64,000 nt of DNA from Sitta carolinensis (GCA_032173965.1 CM063298.1:6307001-6371000), one strand, 5' to 3'; counted from the stretch's first letter, positions 9,915 through 23,696 are shown. Notes: generated by a model not told the origin, from the letters alone. A program made the numbers and translations.

Positions 9915-12900
9915 TCTCTAAACCAACATACACATAAAGTAAAAGTAAATCCATCTACTTCAGCTGTTTCAAGAACACTCAGTCCTCCTGCTTGGACAAA
10001 GGGACATTTTTTACTTCTGGAGGTGAGGGCATGGCACAACCTTACAGGTAAAAATGCTCAAGAATCAAAGCAGAAAGAGAAGAAAATTAAACAGGGTTGT
10101 TCCTACACAAGGAAGTTCCCAACTGTCTTTTAAAATGTAGTACAAAGCTATGTACTGTTGGGGAGAAAACTTCCTGTACTGGCATCACTGACAGCTTTCC
10201 TTTGGCCTTATGCAAGCACCAATAAAGGAGTGGGGTGCCCTGTTGCAGACCACTGTGATAATGGCTGGGGGAAATATCCTTGATTTAAGCCATCCCATCT
10301 CCTTTCAGTTAAAGAAATTGGATTAATTTAAGGATCATCATAAATGTAGCTCAATTGACGAGACAGGAACAGCTCAAACATCTGAGAAAGACACAGTCCC
10401 ACTGTACTGCCATATTAAGCCAGCCCATCCAGTTGGGCTGATGTATACTACTAATAAAAAGGATTGTCACAGAAAAATTGCCATCAGTGCTGCTCTGAAA
10501 GCAGTTGGAAGATATTCTAGAATAAAGACCATTCAACTGGGGCGAAGAAGAGAGAATTTTTCTTTCAATTGCATAAATGTGAAATGCATTCTCAGTTTCA
10601 GAGAGAAAAAAGAAACTATTTCTGAAACTAAATGACTTTTGACTTTTGAAACAACTCCCATGAAACAGTTTCTCTTCTCCATCTCCTTCATTCTTCATTC
10701 TGTTCTAGTTCAGGACTTCATGACACTGGCACATGACATTACAGTAGATTACCTAAATTTTATTTCATTGATTTCACCTCTCATGCTGCCACGAGATTAG
10801 CACAGGCACAAGATGCCAGCTCACAAAGGCCCAGCATGGAATCAGGGCTGTTGGTGATTCAAAAGCCTGGACACATTCCTGGGAAGAATCTCTGGCTCAG
10901 GGTGACTCTGGTCTCCACAAGCTCAGTGAAGGAATTTGCAAGTGGATAATGGCCCATCAAAATCAAGGGAGAACCAGAAGACAAATCAAACATGAGCTTA
11001 CTGGGAAAAAAATCAAAGACCTCATTTAATAAGTTTTTCAAAAGAATTTTTTTAAATTAAAAAAAAAATTTAAACACTAATAGTCTCCTTATTTTAACAC
11101 ATTACAACTTTGCACATGTTGAAAGAAAAAGGATTATCTCTCCCATGGCACAGCAATTTGTCTACCAGGTAGGTGAGGCCCATCTCAAAATGCTTTATAT
11201 TCCTAAATACAGCAATTAAATTTTAGCTACATTTTAAGGAGCTCCTCATGTGACTAGGATTTAGTTCCAGTATCATTTCTTTTCAGGAGGCGAACTTTAC
11301 AGCATTCCAAAGTCCCAGACACCACAGCTACCAGCTGCGTCACATAAGCTAAAATGGCCCAGGGAGGAATAGTTGTGTTGAAAGATGAAGAGTTTCATTA
11401 ATTGACAATGTCACCAAAGATTTGATACTGGCAGCTTTCAGTGGTATCAAGTTTTGCTCACAGCTCTCAGATCCATACTTCGTCTTTCCCAAAGAGTGTC
11501 AAATCCAGGCTATTTGACTATACAGTCTTACCATTTACACACAGATGAATGGTATCAGGTCCCGGCTAATACTCCAAATCCAATGCTAAATATTTATATT
11601 TATACTGCTCCTGACATTGAGAATCTCTGGCCCAAATCAATTAGCAACAGCTTCCATTGAACTCACGTCAAAAATCTGAAAATCTTGGGACAATTTGAGC
11701 TTGAGTACTTTATGGATTTTAAGTTCAGCATGTTACCAACCCAGCTACCCTTTTGATAGAGCATAACTTCACAGATTTGCTGTAGTTTGATCTCCAACCT
11801 AATGTGAGAAAGAACACAGGTATCTCACGCAATTATTTGTGAAGAGATTTATAGAAGTGGGATTCAGCTGAAGTTGGCTGCAGTTAACAATTATATAGAG
11901 CTCTGTATCATGTTTAAATATCTATAAACACTGAACATTCTGTGTTTAGCACAGGGTGGCAGAAGGGAAATTTAAAACATAAATAACAGCCAGTCTGGAC
12001 CATACCACCCAACTGCAGGATCCTTCCCAGGCAGTGATCTCCTATCACCTTCTGCTCCACTCATCCTCTGCTGGAATTGATCGAAAATATAATGGAATTG
12101 TTAAAATAAAATGTTTTATTATTAATTTAGGGCCAAACCACATAAATTGTGGGACGGTTTAAATGGACTTGTACACCTGCTACAAGTGTGCACTATTTGT
12201 CATCTTCCTTGAAAGAAATATTCCTGCCCTACTACAGCTATCCTGAGTCATCTTTAACTACAAAAAAAAATTAAACATGATACAGCAAAAGAGGAAGTTA
12301 CACAGAAGGGAAACTTGTGGCACTTTGGAAATGCATTTTCCTGCTCTGCTGGTTCAGAGAGCAACATGACTTTAGCTCAAGTCTACCAAAATCTGACAGA
12401 ATGACTTAAGGAGAACGAATACCCATGAACCTAAAGGTTAAAGGGGTGCTTTTTATGGGACTATCACAAAGCCAAGACTGAGGTATTGTTTACACTTGAG
12501 AGTTGCTGCAATTTCCTGCTGCATTACTCAAGAGCCTCTGGATGGAGAAGGAGCCAGCACTCCACATGGGATGGGGGAAAACCAAGACACAGGGAGAGCA
12601 AGGAAACTGAGCTGCCAGCCGAGCAGTATCAAAAGGAACTGAGAAATTGTTTGAAATGTTCTATCACTTGTTTTCTCATTTCCCATTTGTGCTGTGAAAA
12701 AAACACACCACCCAAAACACAAGCTTCTGGTTAAAGCCCAAGCACTTTGTCTATCTGCAGACCAAGGTGTCTATTTGCTCCTCATCCCAACATTACTCAA
12801 CAGCAGTGCTGAGCATCCAATGTTTTAATCTCACAGCCACTGTGCCATTTCTTACTCAGAGAGGCTGAGCTGCAGAAAGACAAGGTTTCTCTCCACTGGA

Positions 12901-14897
12901 ACAGAATTTGGTTTTTTTCCAATTTTTTAATCAATGATCTGAAACACTTAAGTAGCAAACACTCCCTAGGGTATCACTTTGCTCTCCACTCAAAGAAGCC
13001 ACTCATGTTTTACTACAGTGGAGCATACGAGCAACAAAGAAGTGGTAATTCAACAGTATCTGCTTTGCAAAATGGAGATCGTGGGTCACGTTAATTGGCA
13101 CACCTATTTAGCACTCTTACTATCATACAGCAAATATGTGACACAATAACGAGGAGGTAATTATGGACAATGGTGAAGAGCACACCTAAGGCCTGCCTTG
13201 TGTTGGGTATGTGCTATCACATATCTCCTCCACAAAGGCATCTAGCATGGGAACACTGCTAGGATTATTAACAGCTGAAGCAGACAGTGTTCAGATGAAG
13301 AGATTGTTCATAATGCATTATGAAAATATAATATTCCAGTTGTTCCTCCTTTATATCTTAGATATATAACCTACATTTGTATCAGCAATTTGCTGATTCC
13401 ATGTTCAACAGATAAAAAGGTAGCTGGAAGCCAAAAGCTTTTATAGCTTTCTAATGTGATCTACAGTGTTCCCTTTTTATTTCTGAACTGGGTTGAACAG
13501 GAAATTATTTTGCTTATGCAAAAAAAAAACCAAAAAAACCCCAAAAACACAAAAAATGCAGCCAGCAAAATTCCCCACGCTGAATCAGGATGAGGAATTG
13601 AAACCTGAAAATTTCCAATAAACCAAAAAAATCCAACATAAATCAATCATCTGTTTAAGTTGATATATTTCAAGATAAACATTTTCATGAGCTTATTCTG
13701 AACTATTTTGGTTTTATTTTGATCCCCTTTTAACAGAAAAGTATTGTAGTTGATTTGAACTCCAAAACAAAGAACTGTTTAAATTGGAAAAGCATGTTTC
13801 CTTTCACTCTAAACAGTTTTAAAACTGATACCAAAACAACATTCAGCTTCAAAAATACCTAGATTTTCTTTGACAAAAAATAGAGCATTTAAGTTCATCA
13901 GCTAATGAAAAAGTGAACATTAATACTGGTTCACATTTGATCAAGTTCTTGTTTTGAACTGCAAAGCTGGACACCACTCATTAGTTCAGTGCACAGAAAC
14001 CCCAACTTTTGTGGGCAGATTTCAGATGGAAGCCTCTACCTACATTTTCTTATGGAACAACATATTTGCACAGGAAATAATTTCAAGGTGACCGTGATCT
14101 ACCTAGTCATCACTTAAAATATCCTATAAAATCAGTGCACTGTGAACACTCCTGCTAACAGAAAGTATTGCCAAAAATAGGGTGACCACTGAGTTCAACC
14201 TGCTGGTCATGGAGTCATAGTGCTACATTTCTGAGTTGTTGAGTTCCACTTTTTGAAACAATTAAACAGATGGAAAGTTGTTCTGACCCCAAGCAACTGC
14301 AGAAGAAGAAATGAAAAGGATCCACAGGGAGCACAGATACCCCAGAGAGCAGCAGAAAGGGGGCACCATGCTGGTGCTGGAGTGTAACACTACAGCGTAA
14401 AGTACAGAATTATATATGTACTTCATTCCTCAAACCAGGAAATCTGTCTGGATATTTACATAAACATATCAATAAACTGCTACAAGAGTTGTTGCGCTAC
14501 CAGCCTTCCTTAAAAAGCTAAGACCTTCTTCTGGAGGCAGCCAATAAATCAAGGAGCAGGGTCAGTCTGTTTGTGCTTGTTCCTGTTCTAGAAGTGTTGA
14601 TGGTAGAAATAACACACGAAAATACTTGTTTGAGCAAGCTTATCTGCCAGCTGTTGTGGCAGACAGAGTGCAGAGCACTTGGAAATTAAATACAAACAAA
14701 GAAATGTAAGCAAGTGGCTTAGGAGCCAAACTTATCTTTTAAATAGTAATATTGGGACAGATATTGAAATATAATTAGTAATCTGAGGATGGAACTCAGC
14801 ATAAAGTGCTCACAGCCAACTGCTTGTGCTGTCCTATAGTAGCTTTTCAGCAGTGATGCAACTTCAGACATTCCTTTTCATTCCGGATCCTCATTTG

Positions 14898-14922
14898 AAA
14901 AAAAAAAAAAAAAAAAAAAAAA
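14898..14922 (+). repeat. Poly(A) run
   Basis: About 25 uninterrupted A residues. No retroposed gene is recognisable upstream, so this is most simply a homopolymer tract. Confidence 0.9.
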
Positions 14923-15439
14923 TCTCCCTTACACTAAAGCAGTGTACAAAAAAGGGACACACAAAAACTGATTAATTGGGGGGCAGTTCCAGATTCAGCT
15001 TACACGCTCAAATCTCCGTGGCTTTTTATGCTCTGAGTGTCTGCCTACACAGCAGAGAGGTAAAACACCACGCTGTACCTCGGGAAAACACAGTAACAGC
15101 ACTTAGACACTCTCACCATCAGAGCAGACCATGGCAGCAATTTCCAAACCTTTGTGCTTACAAACGCACTGCCCGCTGCAATCAGCTTTCCAAAGGGCTG
15201 AGGGCTCCGAGTACTGACAGAAGTCACCTTAATCCGCTGGGGCTGGTGACCACCCTCGACTGCCACGAACCCATCCCTCTTCTTGCACACTGGGAGCACT
15301 TTGCCAGTCGTGGAAGTGACTCCGAAGATCAGAACACGCGCTAAAACAGAATGGAGGAGCCCCGGGTTCATCAGTGTGAGGTCCAGAGGCGGACTATGCG
15401 GGGAAAGCTGCATCCCCCTAGGGATGCTCTGGGTGGGGG

Positions 15440-16010
15440 TGGTGGTGGTGGTGGTGTCATAGCTCTGGTGTGGAGATGCTGAAGGACGAACAGAACCAAG
15501 CGGCCCTTCTGCTGCTCCTGGCCGAGCAGAGGCACCGCCACCGAGAGCCGGTGCCGCCTAGCTCCTCAGCAGCTGCAGGACCGGGCTGCTCGTGCCCGCT
15601 CTGGCCCGGCCCAGCGGACACACGGGGAGCGCCGCACGGAGCGGGCGCGGCGCTGTCCCGGCCTCTCCTCGAGGCGGAAGGGGAGGGAGAAGCTTACCCA
15701 GAAGCGGGACCCGCAGAAAGCCTCCATGTCCGCAGCACGGGTGCAGACCTGCAACCGGCGAATGCCAGGCGCCGGGAGGGAGTAGGAGCCGGTTCCTTCC
15801 CTGCTGGGCGGGCCGGGGGCGGGAGCGGCGGGGCCGGCGCGCCCCATCCCACTCTCCCCGCGGGCGACGGGAGGAGCCGGCAGCGTCCCTGCTCGGGCCA
15901 GCAGGGGCGCGGCAGACCGGCCGAGATCTGCCCTGGGCGGTGGCGGAGCTGGCTCCGATGACGGGCTGTTCTTCCTCTGCTGCTGAGCCCGGGCACCTCA
16001 CACCATGGGT
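15440..16010 (-). promoter_or_regulatory. ABCC3: CpG island / ABCC3 promoter and 5' UTR
   Basis: This is the most GC- and CpG-rich stretch of the left part, with runs such as GGGCGGGAGCGGCGGGGCCG, and it encloses the ABCC3 start codon. GC-box (GGGCGGG-like) sites occur near 15,805-15,840, about 80-110 nt upstream of the ATG on the minus strand. I see no TATA box, so initiation is probably dispersed. A (GGT)n run lies at its left edge near 15,436-15,455. The exact transcription start cannot be fixed from sequence. Confidence 0.75.
15698..15727 (-). CDS. ABCC3: ABCC3 exon 1 (start codon, 10 codons)
   Basis: The coding part is MEAFCGSRFW, followed directly by GTAAGC. The start context GCGGACATGG has G at +4. 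Human ABCC3 exon 1 likewise ends in FW and joins DSNL at the start of exon 2; here FW joins DSNLTVHT in phase 0, so the short exon is well supported. It is five residues shorter than the human first exon (15 residues as remembered). The residues form the extracellular N-terminus of TMD0. Confidence 0.93.
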
Positions 16011-16609
16011 GACATCCCAGCCCCCCCTTCCAGCTCAGTGTGACCTGCTGGGACAGCGACACGCCTACTCATGGAGGGGGCTTTTGTGGTACCTGTTATA
16101 AAGACATACTTTGGTGTTGGGTTTTCGCAAATGTTAGAATGAATGTTATAAGTATGATTTTTTTTTCCCTGTAATTTTTAGTGTGTTTTAGCTGCCTGAA
16201 TAGATGTATAATGTTTTTTCTTTGCTGTAGTTTGCAATTTAAGTGCAGTGTGTTTTATCTGCCTCAATAAATAACTTTCAAAAGAGGCCCAAGTGACTAT
16301 CAACATTCACTGCCTGTGAAAAAGAGACCAAAGCCCAAATCAAAAGATGATAAGAACCGAGTAATTGTGGAATTGCGCTTGACCAGACCCAAGGAGTGAC
16401 CATGCAGAACAGTTCCTGGAAAAGTGAATGTGCATAATTTCATGCATGAAGAACAGGATAAAAAGGGTGATTCCAAGACAACTGCGTGCTCTTGGCAGCA
16501 TGCCAAGACACCCTGCTGGCTGTTTAACCTTTGCTTTATTTTATATGTCTCTTATTGTCTCTGTTAAACATTTTTAAATTTTACCAGGAAAGTGAACCTC
16601 ATTTTTCAC

Positions 16610-16766
16610 AGTACCCACGTGTGAAGAAGCTGTGGAAACTCACATCCCTGGAAGTGTTCAAGGCCAGATTGGACGAGGCCCTGAGCAACTTGGTCTAGTG
16701 AGTGGCAGAGGGTTGGAACAACATGATTTTAAAGTCCTTTCAAACCCACATCATTCTATGATTCAA
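16610..16766 (+). mobile_element. CR1 LINE 3' fragment
   Basis: CCTGGAAGTGTTCAAGGCCA, GCAACTTGGTCTAGTG and CACATCATTCTATGATTC are the standard 3' end of chicken-repeat-1 LINEs, including the terminal ATTCTATGATTC repeat. The sequence has diverged at several places. Confidence 0.9.
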
Positions 16767-17320
16767 GTGAAGTGTGTGCTGAGGAGTGCACAAAGCTGGG
16801 CCACTTGCTGGCTTTGGGCTGTGTCCATCCCTCCAGACCACTAAGGCTAATGTTAACATTAGTGAGCAGATTCTTGTCTCCCCTTCAGAGTGCTGTGGAG
16901 TGTGATTTCCCCAGCAGGATTTAAGTGAGCATTGCATCATTTCTTTATCCATCTACAGCCTTTCTTATGCTGATTTCTTCTGCTGTAGACATGTGATTAA
17001 ACCTGTGGCATGGATCCTTTTTCAAAAGCCTTCAGTCAATATATTTTAGTGATTATATTTAACTAATAGGTTTCATCGTGTAGCACCTTGGGCAAAATCT
17101 GGATTTCACCTCCCTGCAATGCAGAAGCACTGTTTGTTTTCCTCTTTATTAGGACTTCTACAGTATAATGGACCTTCCAACACTTGCTGATTGTTCACCC
17201 AGTTGTTGCAACATCTGGTTCAATTGACATCATCTTATACAAAGTAACCCTGCTGCCACAAATCTACTTCAATATTTTAACGGTCTCTTTCCTTTGTGTA
17301 ACATGCAGAACTCTCAGGTC

Positions 17321-17338
17321 AAAAAAAAAAAAAAAAAA
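17321..17338 (+). repeat. Poly(A) run
   Basis: Eighteen A residues lie about 75 nt before a reversed CR1 end. No retrogene is seen next to it. Confidence 0.85.
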
Positions 17339-17394
17339 GGTCATGATATGGTCAAAAATGCTCACCAGAACAAAAAGGAGTAAAATAGAATCAC

Positions 17395-17612
17395 AAATCA
17401 GAGAATCACAGAATGGTTTGAGTTGAAAAGGAGCTTAAAGCTCATCTAGTTCCAATCCCCTGCCATGGATAGGGATGCCACCCACTTGATCAGGCTGCTC
17501 AGGGCCGCTGGTCTTGAACACTTCCAGGGATGGGGCATCCACAGCTTCTCTGGGCAGCCTGTTCCAGTGTCTCAGAGAAGGGCAGCGCTGCTGTGTCCCA
17601 AAAATACGTCAT
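17395..17612 (-). mobile_element. CR1 LINE 3' fragment, reversed
   Basis: AGAATCACAGAATGGTTTGA, CTCATCTAGTTCCAATCCCC and CAGGGATGGGGCATCCACAG are the reverse complement of a CR1 3' end. The element is truncated at its 5' side near 17,612, as usual for LINE insertions. Confidence 0.92.
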
Positions 17613-20600
17613 CCCTAACGAAAAAGTACTCTGATAATCTTTTATGGAGATACTGGGAATGTTTCCCACCCGAAGCACTATCAGAGAAAGTCATGAGCAC
17701 TGCTAAGAATTTGCTTTAGACATTTACTATAACCTGGCTAAAGGTGTGCTTTCTCATTAGTGTGGGAAGATAAGCTCTTGCCCAAGGTAAGGTTCTCAGG
17801 CGATTGCCTACAAGATCTGAAATGTCAGACTGAGCCAAGCTAATCAACACAACCACACTACAGCCCTCTGGAGGAAACACTAGACAAGCCCTCGCCAAGT
17901 GGATGAATGAGAACTTCTGAGGACAGAGGGGGTTGGCCTTGCAGGTCTTACTGCAAAACTTTTGTTTAGTGTAATTGCACTGCAATAAAAGTTTTAAGAA
18001 TACTCAGAAATAGCTGGGAGTTACTCCTTTATGGCTCTTTAGATCTCCTCCTGCAACAACCTCTGAGAGCAGCTGCTCTGAGAGAAGTGCTGAGAATTTC
18101 ATGTCTCCTGACATATGGACATGCTCCACTGGGTTTCTTGCACCAAGAAGCAGGATTGGGTGCAGTTTGAGAATATGCTCAAAATTAAGACCAGCTCTGT
18201 CATCATGGGATGTCACAGGTACAGAGGCACCTTACAAACAGCTACTGTAGGCTATGTGTACAGGAAGGGAGAGGTTTACTCTATTAGTGTGCTGCACAGT
18301 CCAATTGACATGTGAATTAATTCTCGATTAAGTTATTGACTTTGGTGGTTCCGTTGAACCTCATGTTTTTTCTACCACATCCATAGAGGAAGGTCCTGAA
18401 TTAGAGTATATTCCTTGGTCTCATAAGACTCTAAATAAGAAGCCCTAAATAATTCTGTCACTTGTTTCATGTTCCTAATTAATGGTGGGCAGCTTCTGCT
18501 GTCAATAGCAGTTAATGCCATTAAAGAGGGATTGTAGTGATGAGTGGGTGCCAGCTGGGGTGCCAGCTCCCTCTGCATCCCTCCTGAGCTCAAGGGGAGC
18601 TGCTGGGCAGGTTGGACTTCAGAGTAGACACTGTGATTTGCACTGGATCTGCACTGACTTCCATGCATTGTCCAGCAAAGCAGACAAGCAGAGAGAGAAA
18701 AATCAAAGGCAGGAATTAAGGAAGTATTAACATCTCAGACATACAAGATGGAGGGGGAAGCTTAAAAGCTCCTGCTATGGGCCATGGTAAAGGATTCTGC
18801 TGACACTGGTGCAAAGCAGGGCCTGAAGCACTATTGTGGGCAGCTCACTTTGGTCCTGCTTCCTTTTAATGATGGGAACGGAGATGGAGGTACCTAGAAC
18901 ATGTGTGATGTGAACTCCTGTGATGTTCCCTGAAATGCAGGATGGCTCTGCAGGAAAATTAAATGGCACTTTTGGTGCAAATGCCAGGGAATCATGAACT
19001 CACCTTCTCTTACCAGACCTTTATTCTTTATTCTGGGGAGTGGCAAGATCTGATCTGTAATATTCATTCAGCAATAATGCATTCAAATCTTCTTTTTCAT
19101 GCTGGCTGCACAGTAAGGGACTTTTCACCTCCTAACACCTTGAGCAGGTCAAGCCAGAACAATCAGGAAGCACCTCCAGGCACACCCAGGCCATGCAGGA
19201 GAGCCTAGATATCAACTGGGCCAGGACAGGAGGTAACATAAGGGAGAAGCTGTTTGTGTAAGCACAGTGCCAGGTATGAGGCAGGCTGCTTTCCATGTCA
19301 CACCTTATGTTAATTCTCAAAACACTGACAGCAGGATGAAGTGCGGCTGACTCCTGGAGAAATCTGTTTGAAGAAGCACATTCAGAGCTGAGGACTGGTG
19401 ATGTCTTGAGCATGTGCAGCTCTGAAAGTTGCAGTTTTATGGTTAGTTGACTATAAATATCACCTTCTTTCTCTGCTTGGAACAGCAGAGGCTCAGCTTC
19501 CTTTCCAAGACCCACAGAGGTGTTACATTTTACAGATGGTAAGAAGAGCTTGCCAAAGAGGGTGCATTTACAGCAAGGCCCTATAAATTTACTTCATAAA
19601 AAAGCAAGGGGGGACACACCTTGTTTTAAGACATGTAAGATGGGAACTTGTAACAAACTCTGCTTAAAGTTAATACTGAATGAGTAGCAGCAGACATGTG
19701 CTTTCTTCTCAATGCTGTTGCGATTATGTGCATCTCCCTTCTTGGATGAAAGAATTAAATTTCCTCATTTCTGGAATGTGCAATGAGCACTTTAGAAGTC
19801 CCATGGTAAAACAGATGAGGGAGTGGGCTGGGAATTTGCAGCTCCAGATTCTATTCACTGCACTGCTTTTGAGCACATATCAGCTACATGGCTTTGTAGG
19901 AGTAGAAGGCAAGATTCCTTGGCTGGAAGTACAGAAGTGGCAGTTCCCTAGGAAGCCAGCACAGGGGACTTGGGTCTACACTCCATTTGGCCTGGAGCTG
20001 CACTGTACAGCTATTCATGCTGCAGGATGAGATGGGGTCCATATAATTTATTGTCTCTGTGAAAGGAGAAAATGTTGTTTGTATGACTCCTTCAGGACAC
20101 AGTGTGTAATACCAACCTGCCCTGTTCCATGAGTGCTCCTGCACTTCATACTGACAGCAATGAGCAGGACTAAAATCTAGACATGCTGAGAACTGCTGAG
20201 ATCACCACAAAGTGATCCTGGAGCTGCTTCAGCTGTGAGCAGCTGAACTCTAAATGCACTGGACATCTCTCTCACCTGCTAGATAATCCCACAGACATGC
20301 TTTCAGGTCCCTATAGAGGTTGGCAGAAGCCATGGCAGGCATAACACACCCTGGGGCCTGTGGGTGCATGGCTGCAGGTGGAGCTCAGAGTGATGGACAA
20401 ACAGCCACAGACAAACAGCACATGGAACTTGGGACCTTCTGGAGCTAAGGCCCAAACTATCCTACTTTAGCCCCTGACACAATTGTCATGGCTTATCCTC
20501 CCTCCTGCCAACTCAGCCAACCCACAAACTCCTCCTACTTTTAAGGGGCTGAAGCTGTTTGGGATTTCACCAAAAAATGGGCACACAGTGGTTGCATAAA

Positions 20601-21689
20601 AACAAACACCTGGTCCTGCTTTGTTTGAGCAAACATGGAGTTGTCACCACCCCTTGGCATGTGGCAGAGCAGTTCTGTGCTGCCTTTGCAGGTGTCAGCA
20701 TGCCACATGCTATCCACTTCAGTGTATGTTCTTTTTAGAATTACTCCTATGCGCACTTCTTCCTGTTTTTCCCCAAAACATCTGGATTCTGCTTTCTGTT
20801 TCCACAAAATAACTGCTAGCATAGTAAGCAATTAAGTGGTTTAACCATCCTTTCCAGTTCCCAGCTGGAGATGCTGGGGTCTTTGGCTGCATTATTTAAA
20901 GTATTTAATAAATATGGAAAGATAATCTATTCAGGACCTCCGAAAACTTGCCAATTATGGCATCCAAGGACTCAAGCAATAGTAGAAAATGCCAGAGGAT
21001 GCTGCAGGATTATAATAATGTGTTTTAAATGTAACCAGAGCATTGAATACAACATGTAAAACCAACTTAAGGTCCAATCACCGTCAATTGTGAGAATACA
21101 GCAAGGCTTTCCATGACGACCACACCAAAGCAAACAGGAACAGCAGGTTTCAGGGACCTCAGGTACAGTCCGAGTTCGTGCTCACAAATCTGTCAGCGGA
21201 ACTTCCCCCTTCGTGGCATTGCCATCTAGTGACAAGCACTCTGTCTGCGCCCGGCGAAACCCCAAACGCTGTGCGATGGCACAGGGCTGAATTGATCCTC
21301 CTCCCACACTGAGCCGAGCAGAGGTTAAACAGTCCTCTGGAGCTCACACACTGGATGGATCAGAGCTGCTGTGAGTGCACAGCCCCGCAGGGGACACTGC
21401 GCTGTGTCGTACACGTGTTTAAAAAGATGCAAAGGGACAAGCACACCTCCTAGGTGCTGTCACAGCCTCTGAGATGCCAGAGAGCCCCAGGACATGTCGT
21501 TGTCTCCCAGGGTTTTGCACAAGCAGCCGGGGAGCAGCAGTGCCGGTGGGTGTGAGGGGCATGGTGGCTTCGAGCCACTCACACAGCACCAAGCACACAG
21601 GGCTCTGCCACAGTGAGAGAAATCCTTCCTCTCTTCCTCGACAATTGGGATTTTTATAAATTCAGTGATTGAAAAATCCCCTCAGAATT

Positions 21690-22280
21690 AGAAACTATTT
21701 GGCCAAGAAGGTGAAATCTAGCTTGTGTGAGCAATAGTGTGGCCAGCAGGACCACAGCAGTGACCATATCCCTGTACTGAGTGCTGGTGAGGCCACACCT
21801 TGAATTCTGGGATCAGTTTTGGGCCACTCACTACATGAAAGACATTGTGGGGGCTGGAGGGTGTCCAGAGAAGGGAACAGAGCTGGGGAAGTATCTGAAA
21901 CAAGTCTGATGAACAGCTGAGAGTGCTGGGGGGGCTTAGTCTGAAGAAAAGGAGGTTCAAGAGGAACATTTCCCTGTCTACAACTCCCTGACAGGAGGGT
22001 GCAGTCAGTCCGTTCTGCTGGTAACAAGCAAAAGAAAGAGAAAATGGCCTCAACTTGTGCCAGGGAGATTTAGCTGGATCTTAGGTAAGACATCGTCACT
22101 GAAATGGTGCTGAGGCACTGGAATAGGAAAAGTGGTGGAGTCACCATCCCTGAAGGCATCTGAAAGGCACATATAGATGTGGCACCTGGGGATATGGTTT
22201 AGTGGTGGCATTGGCAGTGCTGAGTTAAGTCAGTGATGTTAGAGGGCTTTTCCAGCCTGAACGGTTCTGTGATACCAGAC
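21690..22280 (+). mobile_element. CR1 LINE 3' fragment (about 590 nt)
   Basis: This is the longest CR1 piece in the window. It contains CTGGTGAGGCCACACCTTGA, GGGTGTCCAGAGAAGGGAAC, a CACCATCCCTGAAGGCATCT variant, and ends GAACGGTTCTGTGATA, which is a decayed CR1 tail. No open reverse-transcriptase frame remains. Confidence 0.9.
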
Positions 22281-22289
22281 ACCCCGATC

Positions 22290-22560
22290 CTTCGCTGTTT
22301 CTGCAGCATTGAGCCGGGAACACAGCATCTGACGGGCGGCAGAAGGCCCTGCTGAGCCTTCCCCCCGGTAACAGGGGTCCCAGTCCCGGTAAGGGAGGGC
22401 AGCTCACCCGACCCCTCGCTCCACGCCCACTAGGTGGGAGCAGAACGCTGCACTTCGAGCGCGCCCGGCGCTGCCGCCGTGCCTGTCGGACACCGCCGGC
22501 AACGGAGCCTCGCCCACCTCCGGCCAGTGGGCTTGGGCCCCCGAAAACTTTCTTGGCCTC
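22290..22560. promoter_or_regulatory. GC/CpG-rich block of unknown role
   Basis: A local block dense in CpG (for example GAGCGCGCCCGGCGCTGCCG) lies in otherwise AT-rich intergenic DNA, immediately after a CR1 end. It contains a plausible plus-strand donor (CAGTCCCG|GTAAGGGAG). It could be a distal promoter, an enhancer or the start of an uncharacterised non-coding transcript. No protein is evident. Confidence 0.35.
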
Positions 22561-23696
22561 AGCCCTTTGATATGCAGGATCCTCATTTCTGTCAGCTGGT
22601 CACAGAGGGTCCCTTACCCGATGCTGGTGGTGATAAAGGGAGCTATCTCTTTAAATTGGTTTTTTCATACATTTTTTGAGGGGGATTCTAGTGCAGGTCA
22701 CATTTTAGGCGTCTTTCTGTGTCTCAGTTTGTATCTCTAGAATACCTGAAATACAGAAGATACAAACAAACCTTTCCTATTCCTAATCTTGAAGGTCTTA
22801 GCAGAGCTCTGGCTGAGGGATGTGGTGTGCACACAGTGGGACACTGCTCTGCTCAAGCAGGACATGGTCACCTGTCTGAACCAAGATATAAATTAAGTTC
22901 AAAGTGCTGCTTCCCTAGGCATGGTTACAATTACAGAGAAAGCAATCTAGTTCCATGTGGCATCCCCATTACTTAAGAAATGGAATAACACAGCTCAGGA
23001 GATTGAGAGCTTATGGTCAGCATATACTGACCCATAAGCAATCAGTCAGGGTTGCAGCCCTTTGAAAAACCAAAGCAAAACTCAGCAAAAAACAGGAATA
23101 CTCATAAAACAGAGAAGAGAACCAGCCCTCTCACGTGCTCTTCTGAATCCCAGTGTTGGAGTTGTTCCCCATTAAGGAACTGAACTCACCTGAGAGCAGA
23201 GAGGTGTGAAGTGCTTGAGCCTGTGAGAAGCTCTGCTTCCTTGGCTCAGCCCAGCTTTCCTTAATGCCCTGTGTATCCTCCAGGCTCGGAGGGCTGGGAA
23301 GGCATTTCAGTGGTTCCATCCTGGTGGGGTTGGCCCCACAGCCTGGACAACACAGACATTTTGCAGAGCTCACCTGGAGTGGATTTGCGTGGGATTTTGA
23401 ACAGATCCACATTTTCCCTCTGTTTAAGGACTAGTATCCTTCCTGCTGTTTTATACTGAGAGACTACTTTATCAAAACATCCTCTTGACAATAAAACTGG
23501 TCTGGGTGTCAATTTAGGGTCCCCCCTGCCCCAGAGCAAGCAGATCATTCCAGGGAGTGAGGAGCAGGGCTGCAGAGCACCCAGTGTCTGGTTTCTCTCT
23601 CCAGTGGCTGCTCCCCAGGGGAGAGGAGATTTAATGTTAGGAGCTACACAGGTTGATCACTAAACCCCCCTGAAGAGCCTTTTAAACAATATCCTG

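Larger units (their letters stand above)
1683..15697 (-). other. ABCC3: ABCC3 intron 1 (14.0 kb)
   Basis: This large first intron runs from the GTAAGC donor next to exon 1 to the TTTTTCCAG acceptor of exon 2. It holds a 1,423-nt LTR (3841-5263), an LTR 3'-end remnant (about 5860-6038), a minus-oriented LTR-like segment (about 7755-8101), a compound microsatellite (9736-9914), an A-run (14898-14922), and two weak coding-like minus-strand stretches (2979-3368 and 8254-8380). The remaining sequence is AT-rich and shows nothing I can name. Confidence 0.9.

Noticed and set aside
15470..16101. Several overlapping frames of 90-170 codons on both strands
   Set aside because: These are typical GC-rich artefacts of the CpG island at the ABCC3 promoter. 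Their composition is only Ala/Gly/Pro/Arg.
17465..17719. An 84-codon plus-strand frame
   Set aside because: It begins inside a reversed CR1 element and is an antisense translation of the repeat.
22190..22240. A stretch with a GGTTTAGTGG B-box-like look, considered as a tRNA or SINE
   Set aside because: It is part of the CR1 3' region; no cloverleaf can be drawn.
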